Part shown: positions 1-8,057 of the stretch, piece after piece
Numbering within the stretch: the stretch's first letter is position 1
Layout: each line of letters begins with the position of its first letter
DNA from: Saccharomycopsis fibuligera x Saccharomycopsis cf. fibuligera
Taxonomy: Eukaryota > Ascomycota > Saccharomycetes > Ascoideales > Saccharomycopsidaceae
Direction: 5' to 3'
Length of the DNA: 64,000 bases
Assembly: GCA_001936135.1 (NCBI GenBank)
Contig: CP012810.1
Coordinates: 3,658,001 to 3,722,000, forward strand
The notes under the pieces: generated by a model
What the model saw: the letters and a program-made list of their open reading frames with translations, nothing else
What the model was told of the DNA's origin: nothing
Databases searched by the model: none
Translations under genes and position numbers: made by a program

Positions 1-1363
1 AGCCGCCAATTTTAGAGACAAGACAATCAAGGACATTAGGAATGTAAAGAGTAGTAACGAGCACCAAAGCATCGAAATTGGCTTGTTTCAGAGAACGCAA
101 TACATCAAGTAAAGCAGCATAATTAGTAAGCTTTCTGTAGTATTGTGATTTTTTATGTTTCACCATGCCTTCGATAACTTGTTGATCCAATATTGGTTCG
201 AAATAGACAAAGGCTTCATCATTCGCGATGGTGTCTTGAACCGGGTTTAATAATTGGAGCCAATTTATACATTTGACCATCTTTTGAATATATATTTGTG
301 GAAAATTGGAGTATTTTTCAAGGGCTGATAAGTTGACGTGTTCGTTTTCTGATACAATAATGATCTCACCTTCACCAGCCATTCTTTCCAACATACAGTA
401 AGTGAGAAGGCCCATAGATTCGTCAATAATTAAATATCTCCCACCTGGCCTAATATTGGCCAAGTTGAGCATATACGCCATACTTTCTTCACTGAGATCC
501 AAGCTTTTGCGGAGATCCTTGTTCTCAATGTAATACTTGAGCAATTCATGAGCTGATAAGTACTCGATGACAAAATAACGCGCATACTTTTCTCTTTTAC
601 GCTTCAAGTACTTAGCTTGGGAGTATTTAGTCTTTTTGTCAAAATTACCATGTTGGTTTATTATGGATTCAATGATTTGTCTACCGGTTTCTGAGCTGTA
701 ACTTTGCTTCTTCATGGTTTCAATATCAGCAGCGCTCAATTTTTGTACCTTATCTCCAAGATCAAATAAATTACTATTATCTTCAGAATATTTCAACAAT
801 TTGTTGATAATTTCATTCTTGTCCTTTTGCACTTTTTCAGCATTCACTTGGCCTTCAGTTTCAGTGTCTTCAGGAGCAGTCTCGTCTTCGACATCTGCAT
901 CATCGACTGCTGTGATGTCATCCAAAACTTCCTTGCCATCTACTGGCTTGATATTGTTATCATCCAACACTTCAAAAGTTTGACCAAATTTGTGTCCCAA
1001 GATATCATTGACCTTAAACATGCCAAACTTGCCCAAACTCACGATCTTATCTTTCTTTAACTCCACAAGTTTAGATCCAGTAGATGGTAACTTCACAAGA
1101 ACCCATTCATCTTCTTTAATAACAGATTTATTTTTGTGGTAAAGACTTGGGGAAAATCTTCTTTTATGTTCTGGGTCCCCGGTAAGTTCTTGATGTTCCC
1201 CATTACTATCAAAAGCCAACAATGATCTCGCCTGGTCGATTTTTTCATCCAAAATGGCCAATTCCTGTGCGATATGGCTGTCAGCTAAGCTGCTTTTTGG
1301 ATACACCGCGCCAGCGGTCAGCTCCACTAAGCTGTCTCCACTAGTTTCTGTATCAATGCTCAT
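1..1363 (-). CDS. TRM6: TRM6/GCD10, non-catalytic subunit of tRNA m1A58 methyltransferase (3' end outside window)
   Basis: The frame runs on the minus strand from an ATG at 1363 to the window edge, so about 454 N-terminal residues are visible and the C-terminus is missing. Seen: an N-terminal beta-rich part with IKEDEWVLVKLPS and VSLGKFGMFKVNDILGHKFG, an acidic linker, then the hallmark SQAKYLKRKREKYARYF, followed by a Rossmann-like part (GGRYLIIDESMGLLTYCMLE, LVLVTTLYIPNVL). These match the Gcd10/Trm6 family, which pairs with Trm61 in the nucleus to methylate A58 of tRNAs, including initiator tRNA. The Trm6 fold resembles a methyltransferase but does not bind the methyl donor. The ATG is the first in frame and opens the conserved N-terminal region. 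It is divergent from the membrane protein gene at 1968. Identification is from remembered family motifs. Confidence 0.88.
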   Translation of the reverse strand, partial: MSIDTETSGDSLVELTAGAVYPKSSLADSHIAQELAILDEKIDQARSLLAFDSNGEHQELTGDPEHKRRFSPSLYHKNKSVIKEDEWVLVKLPSTGSKLVELKKDKIVSLGKFGMFKVNDILGHKFGQTFEVLDDNNIKPVDGKEVLDDITAVDDADVEDETAPEDTETEGQVNAEKVQKDKNEIINKLLKYSEDNSNLFDLGDKVQKLSAADIETMKKQSYSSETGRQIIESIINQHGNFDKKTKYSQAKYLKRKREKYARYFVIEYLSAHELLKYYIENKDLRKSLDLSEESMAYMLNLANIRPGGRYLIIDESMGLLTYCMLERMAGEGEIIIVSENEHVNLSALEKYSNFPQIYIQKMVKCINWLQLLNPVQDTIANDEAFVYFEPILDQQVIEGMVKHKKSQYYRKLTNYAALLDVLRSLKQANFDALVLVTTLYIPNVLDCLVSKIGG

Positions 1364-1967
1364 TTTTCAGCGGTCTAAATATTTTGGAGTTTGTAGATTG
1401 ACAAATCTGTTTGAATTATGCTGCTTAGATATATGGTATACACAACTTCTGTTTCGAGATTCTGGAAAATTTGATACTGAAAAAAAAAAAATTTAATATG
1501 CAGATCTGCGCACGGGTAAGGGCACATTTGTACCAATGCTATGGTATTCTGTACCAAACTAATTTGGTTTAGTCTCTGTACCTCAAAGTTTTAATTATTG
1601 GCTTTCATATTTGTTTTCTACAAGCCTGGTTTGCCTGATTCATGTTAGTTTTGAAGGGGTTATGGATTGCCTTATTTTCATTGTTCTATTGCCAAAGAAC
1701 TATTGGGTATGATGTAGGATCGCCGATGATCATCGCATGCGGGCAAAAAATGGCAGAAAAATAAAAGTAATCAGAAAGCTAAAAGTGCTGTCAGAGAACT
1801 AATTTCCCTTGAATAATATTCCGAAAGCATTAACAATGCAGTCTCTCAAATTCAGACATTGAATAAAACGAATACATTAACTTCAAGCGAGTTTGCAACT
1901 CAAATTCTTACCGTTTCATTGGCAACTTAAGCAAACCTTTTGTCCTTTTCCGCAAGCAAGTCTCAGG
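1364..1967. promoter_or_regulatory. divergent intergenic region between TRM6 and the 1968 gene
   Basis: This 604-bp gap must hold both promoters. It contains a 12-bp perfect palindrome (CGATGATCATCG, 1724-1735), whose right half read on the minus strand gives GCGATGAT. That resembles the PAC element found upstream of ribosome-biogenesis and tRNA-modification genes. An A11 tract lies near 1481. No coding potential was noticed. Confidence 0.4.
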
Positions 1968-2612
1968 ATGGATATCGAGGCAACATTAAAATTTCTAAAA
2001 GCTTCCTCCAGAGCGAATAGCCAATCAGAGACATTTGAGCTCACTGAATTTGATGGCAGAACTACATGTCTGGATAATGAGCAGTCTACTATATCTTCAA
2101 GCCAGAATGATTCTGATGAATGTCAAATAACGCCTCTCGAGGGGCCAAATCTGTACAGCATAACAACGATGAATGAAACCAGACAGAATGACCACAGTAT
2201 CGAAGAAAATAGAGACAATGCAACGCAAGTTAAGAAAACTAACTATGAAAATAATAAATACGTCTCAAAATATAGAAAATTGCGAAACCTTATCAAAAAC
2301 ACGTCACTTACGCCTTTCCAAATAATGATGCACTACTTCATTTTGTTTCCCGTAACCCTTGGCTTGCCTTTTTACTACGCTGTAAAGCATCAGTCGCTCA
2401 TACTTCGAAGACCTTATTTTGAGGCAGAGATTACACTTTTAATTTTATCAGTAGTTGCAGGGCCTTTGAAAGACAATAACCTTTTGATACCTATGTTTTT
2501 GTTGCTTTTGATTGGGCTGTTGATGGAGTTATATATGGAGTTTATGTATATATTTTTTGCTGGTTGGGTGTTGGGAAAAGTTTGGAAATTTACTAATGTT
2601 GTCTTAGAGTAA
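1968..2612 (+). CDS. small multi-pass membrane protein, unrecognised
   Basis: A 214-residue product if translation starts at the first ATG of the frame (1968); the frame is open further upstream but without an ATG. The N-terminal ~115 residues are polar and rich in Ser, Asn and Glu. The C-terminal half has a hydrophobic segment at about 119-140 (HYFILFPVTLGLPFYYAVK), a short one at about 155-165, and a long one at about 172-202 (PMFLLLLIGLLMELYMEF), so two to three membrane spans with a long soluble N-terminal tail. There is no signal peptide. I do not recognise the family and assign no function. The good codon texture and the separate hydrophobic C-terminus favour a real gene. Confidence 0.6.
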   Translation: MDIEATLKFLKASSRANSQSETFELTEFDGRTTCLDNEQSTISSSQNDSDECQITPLEGPNLYSITTMNETRQNDHSIEENRDNATQVKKTNYENNKYVSKYRKLRNLIKNTSLTPFQIMMHYFILFPVTLGLPFYYAVKHQSLILRRPYFEAEITLLILSVVAGPLKDNNLLIPMFLLLLIGLLMELYMEFMYIFFAGWVLGKVWKFTNVVLE

Positions 2613-2962
2613 TTCTAAAGTTATATTTTATTTTTGTCTTTTTTCTTGCTGTTTTGTTTGGGCTAGTTTTTTATTTTATTTTATTGATTTTTTTTTTTTT
2701 TTGTTGTTGTCTCTGCGATAGCATGCGATTACAATACTTGGTCCTCTGTTTGAACAAATTAGAACAAATGCAAAAACAAACTGTGAAAGTAGTAAAATTA
2801 ATGTCGTTGAAAGTGCATGAAACAGTGTATATAATTATTAGAAACTGAACTGAATGAAGAAAAAGAGGATAAAAAACAATCTAAATTACCCAAAATTAAT
2901 CTCAGCCAACTTCATACATACTGTGATGCAATGCTATACTTGTTATTTCCAAGCTCTCTAGC
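2613..2962. other. intergenic, T-rich then unremarkable
   Basis: This follows the stop codon of the membrane protein gene. A T-rich stretch at 2625-2705 probably includes its 3' untranslated region. Nothing else recognised. Confidence 0.4.
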
Positions 2963-3463
2963 TTAATACCGTTTTAAAAGACTATCGATATTCATGAAGT
3001 TGTTGTTAAAGTTATTCAAGTCAAGCTTATCATTGAAATTCGAATTGTGTTTCATCAATTCGTTAGCCATTATATGATCACAAGCATTTTTTTCTCGTCC
3101 AGCAGCATACTTGTTCCAGCCATGTTGGCAAAATGAGTAATCTTATGTTTTACTTCATAATTTCCTTCTTCCAAATCGCCGGCTTCATGTATCTTCTTCT
3201 TTCCAACCACAATAAAACGACGAAACAATTAATAAAAAATAAGATAGTAAATGCTAATTAGAGGTAAGCAAGAGCTTCATGAAATTAAAGTACAAAATAC
3301 TGGTGATGGCAACGATTTTCGCAGTTGACAATCTCTCGGCGAGCGTCCGAAAGAACTCGGAAAGTGAGTTGCCGGCGTCTATTTTAATGATACTCTCATG
3401 CTGCACATTGTAAATTAATGAATCATAAACCTGTTTTTTCTGAGAGAGCTTCTCAATTATTTC
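2963..3463 (-). pseudogene. fragmented minus-strand gene in three frames, family unknown
   Basis: Three consecutive minus-strand stretches read like protein but lie in different frames. From 3463 to 3254 there are 69 open codons with segments such as KKQVYDSLIYNVQHESIIKI and GNSLSEFFRTLAERLS, ending in TAG. From 3228 to 3070 there are 52 codons, including FRRFIVVGKKKIHEAGDLEE and NYEVKHKITHFAN. Near a run of seven A residues (minus strand, about 3085-3100) the sense shifts to a frame reading NACDHIMANELMKHNSNF and NIDSLLKRY, with stop at 2963-2965. No ATG opens the first segment and no canonical intron signals join the pieces. The simplest reading is a decayed gene. I cannot name the parent. 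Frameshifts from assembly error at homopolymers are an alternative for one junction but do not explain the in-frame stops. Confidence 0.45.
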
Positions 3464-4047
3464 TTAGCTGAAGTCAGCTAATGGCGACATTGCAGTGATT
3501 CATCGTAATGTACGATTTCAAAAGGCATTGTTAAGGCTAAATACATCGTACATTATTCGTACATTATTCGTACAGTAATCAGTGATATCTATCCTGGAAA
3601 GTTTTCATAAGGGTGTTGCGCCTGTTCTGGGGGTTAAGGGGGGGTCCCAATGTTGGAGGTTCTCAAGATACTATCCAGGCGCACTACGGTACGGAACCGA
3701 GCATGAGCCGCCGTAGATCAATTAATTATTAAGCATGCGTAGGAAGCTTTTCCGGTAACCCGGAGCAATGACACATTTGCGAGTCTGGAAAAGGGTGGCG
3801 ATCAGCATGTGACCATCGCTACATAACCAATAGCCAATCACAAAGCTGGAGAGTGTAATCATTGGTCACATGGGGCTCATTTTTGCCCGCTTGCTATAGT
3901 TTAAAAAAAATGTGTAATTTTCCTATTCGTTTTTAAGCACTAGTCTTCGGCCAATTGTCTGGTTGTACTCTTTTGGTTCTTATTACTCCATCCATACTTT
4001 ATTTAATCCAGACACATATTTATTTATAATACCAATAACATTCCAAT
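3464..4047 (+). promoter_or_regulatory. ISA1 upstream region with CCAAT boxes
   Basis: Two CCAAT boxes sit 2 bp apart at 3827-3831 and 3834-3838, and an inverted one (ATTGG) at 3861-3865, about 190-220 bp before the ISA1 ATG. CCAAT is bound by the Hap2/3/5 complex. In CUG-clade yeasts, with Hap43, it controls iron-using genes, which fits an Fe-S assembly gene; the link is inference. A short tandem repeat (CGTACATTATT, about 2.5 copies) lies near 3547-3575, and a G-rich patch (GGTTAAGGGGGGG) near 3633-3645. Confidence 0.5.
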
Positions 4048-4884
4048 ATGAATGCTAGAAACTTGCTATTGACAAAGCAGACGGTGCTTGCTGCTCAGAG
4101 AAGACTTCTCTCTGACTCAACGAGGGGATCCAAGCGCTACTTACAGACAATACAACAATCATTGAACGTCCCATATAGTTATGCTCCCATCAATAATACT
4201 TCATCTCATACTACGACGACAACTTTTAACACTAATAATCAGAATCAAAATTCCAACTGGAATAAACACACGTTGCCTAGAAGACCTTTGAGAAAACTTA
4301 CGTTGAATGATCAAAACACCAATAAACACAATACTTCCACTAACACGAATCAATCGTCACCAAATATGCCTTCTAAGCCATTGCTTGGTAAGAAACTTAA
4401 TAACAATACGATCATGGAAAAGCAAAGCAGTACGCTAAATCAATCACAGACTATTGATTCTTCAAAACAGCAGACAAGCTCCGCAGCTAGCGTGGCTGCT
4501 ACGGGATCTAGCCCAGCCCCAACTCCAAAAAAGAGAAGAAGACAATTGAGACCAAGAAAGGCATTGATAACGTTGACGCCGACTGCTATCAACCATTTGA
4601 AAGGACTTATGGACCAGCCTAATCCACAATACATTAAAATTGGCGTCAAAAACAGAGGCTGCTCAGGATTGTCCTATAACTTAGAGTATGTCAGCAAACC
4701 AGAAAAGTTTGATGAAATTGTCAAGATTGACGACGATGTTATGATTATTATTGACTCAAAAGCTCTTTTTAGCATAATAGGTTCGGAGATGGATTACGTG
4801 GATGACAAGTTGTCCAGCAGATTTGTGTTCAAGAACCCTAATTCAAAAGGTTCTTGTGGTTGTGGTGAGTCTTTCATGGTATGA
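4048..4884 (+). CDS. ISA1: ISA1, mitochondrial A-type iron-sulfur assembly protein
   Basis: This is a 278-residue protein. The C-terminal ~110 residues are an A-type (HesB/IscA) domain: ALITLTPTAINHLKGLM, then GVKNRGCSGLSYNLEY, and the C-terminal SKGSCGCGESF. The three Cys that bind iron or clusters in this family (one in RGCSG, two in CGCG) are all present. The N-terminus begins MNARNLLLTKQTVLAAQRRL, basic and free of acidic residues, as expected for a mitochondrial targeting sequence. It is followed by a long Asn/Thr/Ser-rich linker (about 45-150) and a basic KKRRRQLRPRK patch. Isa1, with Isa2 and Iba57, matures [4Fe-4S] proteins in the matrix. I prefer Isa1 over Isa2 because of the tight match through the core; the linker is longer than in S. 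cerevisiae. Confidence 0.9.
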   Translation: MNARNLLLTKQTVLAAQRRLLSDSTRGSKRYLQTIQQSLNVPYSYAPINNTSSHTTTTTFNTNNQNQNSNWNKHTLPRRPLRKLTLNDQNTNKHNTSTNTNQSSPNMPSKPLLGKKLNNNTIMEKQSSTLNQSQTIDSSKQQTSSAASVAATGSSPAPTPKKRRRQLRPRKALITLTPTAINHLKGLMDQPNPQYIKIGVKNRGCSGLSYNLEYVSKPEKFDEIVKIDDDVMIIIDSKALFSIIGSEMDYVDDKLSSRFVFKNPNSKGSCGCGESFMV

Positions 4885-6181
4885 TGTTTTGTATTATTAG
4901 ATTTATATACCCTTTGCATATAATAAAAGAACTTGCATCTGTTATAATATTTTTAGCAGAAAATTAGCGTAAAGTATTAGACTTAAACTGGATTCTAACT
5001 CAAATTATCAACACATGTGTAGGACAAATTAAGCTGATTTTCTCGTTAACTTTTGGATATATGCAGTTGGTTACAAGAGCATCACAGATTTTTCTTATAA
5101 AGAAATAGTAGCGATGGTGTACTACGTATACTGCAGTTTACAATGGTATAGGCATTGAGGCAACAGAAAACTTTGATGCTCAGAGAGCAAAGGAAAAGCT
5201 TAATTTGAGGGGAAGCCTGGCCCGTATTTTCCTTTACAGTACATGCATATAATATGTCTGCTATGTATATACTATATTGATAGTAACAGCATGTATCCTT
5301 CAGCTCTATGAAGTGAGAAGCTCACTCGAGTAGCTGTAGGTACGCTTTTGTATTACCAGACTAAGCTCCGCGAACGTCACCGACGGATGACTCGTGAATT
5401 CTGCTTTTCCTGCACCCCTTTCCCCATAAAAAACGAGTCTTGCCTATTTTGGTCTTATCGAATGCAAGAGAAATATCTACTTATTGCTACGCTACACAGC
5501 TAAAATATGAGAAAATCGGCTTTGAACATAGTCATGGTCCATTAGTTACATTGGTCTCTAAGTGCCTGAGCAGTTCAGATTGTTATAAGAATGGGTAGCT
5601 GGGTATTAGGGTACGTGTTTGAGCTGATCAAGAATCCATGCGAGCTCGAGGTTACATATTCATGTGACTCTTACTTTTGCTGGCGGTGTCCGCTAATTCT
5701 TCCTGCAATATCCTGCAGATTTTCCAACATGAATTCCTAAGCACCAAACAGGTCTTCAAAATGATAAAGCATCTATCTGTATGAGCCATAGCATAAGAAT
5801 ATAGTAAAGGGTCGAAAAAGTTAAAAGTGAATTTTTCCGGTTCTACAATTTGTTAGGAACGTACCATATTTTTGTATTTGTTAGTGCAGTTTTCCTTTCT
5901 TCTTTCCTTTAATCTTTCTTATCATGTTTCTTAGATAGTTTTCCTTTCTCAAATTTTGCTCTCAGAAGCATTTTCGTAAAATTTCCTTTGTATTTATGTG
6001 GAAGTTGCCGAAAGTGAGCGGCTCTTGTACCAATGATATTGAAAGGTATATTATTAAACATGATCTTAAACAAAAAAAAAAATAAAAATTAAAAGGATAA
6101 AAAACCGTAGTGTAAGATAATATCAAACGTCGACTAGTCAGTTTTGAGACTTTGAAACACTAATCTGCTCTTCGTATTGAG
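4885..6181. other. 1.3-kb intergenic region upstream of the 6182 gene
   Basis: No coding stretch was recognised. It holds a Gcn4-type TGACTC at 5388-5393 and A-rich tracts just before the 6182 start. Long upstream regions are common for transcription regulators in these yeasts. Confidence 0.35.
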
Positions 6182-7738
6182 ATGAAGCATAACATGGACT
6201 CTTTTAATTTGCTAAACTACCTTGAGACTGGGGATTTCAACCAATTCTTTGAGGATATCCTCAATGAAAACAATATGTCAGAGGATGGCAATGATGATCA
6301 TGATCTACCAACAGAAAGGCAGCCTCCACAATTTTTTACTATTGAGTCTAATAGTGAGCCTCAAAGTCAAGCTAAGCAAGATAGATTGGCACAAGCACAA
6401 AGGCTAGCGCGAAATGCAAGAATTCCGCAATATGGCACAAACACGCCTCAGTATGTTAATCCGCGCGCTGTATTCCCACCGCCCCCAGAAGGCGCGCAGC
6501 AGGACATGCAGCCAGTACAGTTCCCAACACAATCACAACTATCACCAATTCAATCACCGACAAAAGCGCCCTTACACGAGCCATTACAATACCAATCACA
6601 ACAGCCTGAAAATCGAGGTCAGTCGGAGAACCGTGTTTCACTCCAATCCACATCACATAAACCAAAGAATGAAGCTATGATTGCTAATAACCTACCGGAT
6701 GCTGAAAACTCACCGGATGCTAACTATCAAGAAAGCGACGATTTGTTGTTTTCGCTGGACTCTGATTTCATCAATACTATTGATGCTATTCTTGCAGATT
6801 CAACTAAAACCGAACAGAATGTTCCTCGCGTAATTACGAATGAATTTGAGCAAAATCTAGGGCAAATACTTTCTGACAAGGAGTTAGCTGATTTGGAAGC
6901 GAGTCTTGATGAGGTAGTATATAAGCCTTCGAGCCTACCTAACCACTTAACAGAAAATAATTTCTTTTCACCAGGAAGATCAACAGATAATCTCAGTGGG
7001 CTTAATAATAGTCATATGAGCAATCATAATTTAAATGGACACCAAACTAGAAATGGATTTGAAAGAGGCGGTAGTCGCTCTGGCAGCAGCGGAACAACAT
7101 CGCCATCAAAGAAACGAAAAACAAACGGTCTATTAAAGAAAGACTATAAATTGGAGCACATGCCAGAGGGATTTCATATTAATAAAAATGACATTGAAGC
7201 AAAGCAAGTAGTTGCAAGTATAAAAAAAGAGATCGAGCACAGTCCTCGATTTGTCCAGTTAGCTAATTTTAAAGATAACTTTTATCACTGCTACCGCGAA
7301 GAGGTTAAGCTAGTGGATCCCAAAATTAGGACATTTTCTGATGTTTTTCCAAATAAGGCTATCAGATTAGAGGACAAAATGTCCAAGCAAAAACTTGCCA
7401 TTTTTTTGCGTTTTGATAGAGTGGTCAACTTTTCGAATAACCGAAATGTAAAGTATTGCGAACAGATTATAGACGCTATTGATGCCATTACAGACTTGGT
7501 TGCAAAAAGGTTTGGCATAAGCCTTTACGGTGTTCCAAAGAAAGATAGGGTCGGCGATAAAAGTCACACTTGGAGAGGCAAGCCTTGGAAAGTACAGAGC
7601 CGTATAACCTCTACTGTTCAGCAAATCCTTGAAGATTATTTTAACTTTAGTGGACCTGTGACTTATGTGATTGTCTCTAGATACGCTTACTATCTTTCGC
7701 AGGTCAACAAAAGAAATGAGCAACGTCGCAAAAAATAA
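6182..7738 (+). CDS. unrecognised protein with acidic/Gln-rich N-terminus and a compact C-terminal domain; possible transcription regulator
   Basis: This is a 518-residue protein. Residues 1-40 are acidic and hydrophobic (FNLLNYLETGDFNQFFEDIL), like an activation domain. Residues 60-165 are rich in Gln and Pro, and a second acidic patch covers about 185-250. A basic Ser/Gly stretch contains SPSKKRKTNGLLKK (about 308-323), a likely nuclear signal. The C-terminal ~190 residues are denser and look folded: QLANFKDNFYHCYREEVKLV, QKLAIFLRFDRVVNFSNNR, KSHTWRGKPWKVQSRI, VTYVIVSRYAYYLSQV. I see no zinc finger, bZIP, homeodomain or other known DNA-binding motif. The architecture suggests a nuclear regulator, but the family is not recognised. 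The start is the first ATG; a second lies four codons on. Confidence 0.7.
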   Translation: MKHNMDSFNLLNYLETGDFNQFFEDILNENNMSEDGNDDHDLPTERQPPQFFTIESNSEPQSQAKQDRLAQAQRLARNARIPQYGTNTPQYVNPRAVFPPPPEGAQQDMQPVQFPTQSQLSPIQSPTKAPLHEPLQYQSQQPENRGQSENRVSLQSTSHKPKNEAMIANNLPDAENSPDANYQESDDLLFSLDSDFINTIDAILADSTKTEQNVPRVITNEFEQNLGQILSDKELADLEASLDEVVYKPSSLPNHLTENNFFSPGRSTDNLSGLNNSHMSNHNLNGHQTRNGFERGGSRSGSSGTTSPSKKRKTNGLLKKDYKLEHMPEGFHINKNDIEAKQVVASIKKEIEHSPRFVQLANFKDNFYHCYREEVKLVDPKIRTFSDVFPNKAIRLEDKMSKQKLAIFLRFDRVVNFSNNRNVKYCEQIIDAIDAITDLVAKRFGISLYGVPKKDRVGDKSHTWRGKPWKVQSRITSTVQQILEDYFNFSGPVTYVIVSRYAYYLSQVNKRNEQRRKK

Positions 7739-8057
7739 TAGGCCTTTAAAGGATTTTTGAGCTCATTGTAATACAAACTATAAAAATATAAAGAAAATAT
7801 ATACTTTACTTTTCTTTTTCAGTCAAAAAGTAATTATATTTCACAAAAAACCTTCCTTTTGTGTAATGATCGTTAGGCAATATCTATACCTGGTCGATTA
7901 AGCCGCGCCTGCATCTAAGCAAGAAGCGGGTAATATCGCGAGTTTTATGAAATTGTCAACATCACTTACGAAAATAACGTCTGGTTGAACAAACAAATTG
8001 TCAGTGGCAGGACAAGACCATAACAGTGGCAAATTCACTGGCGATAATTGCAAATCA
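7739..8057. promoter_or_regulatory. ARP5 upstream region
   Basis: This gap of 319 bp between tandem genes is AT-rich directly after the upstream stop. The ARP5 frame stays open 5' of its first ATG, back to a TGA at 7986-7988, but without an ATG. Confidence 0.4.

Noticed and set aside
7998-8057. ARP5 beginning at TTG 7998
   Set aside because: Non-ATG initiation is not needed. ATGs at 8058 and 8070 lie well ahead of the actin fold.
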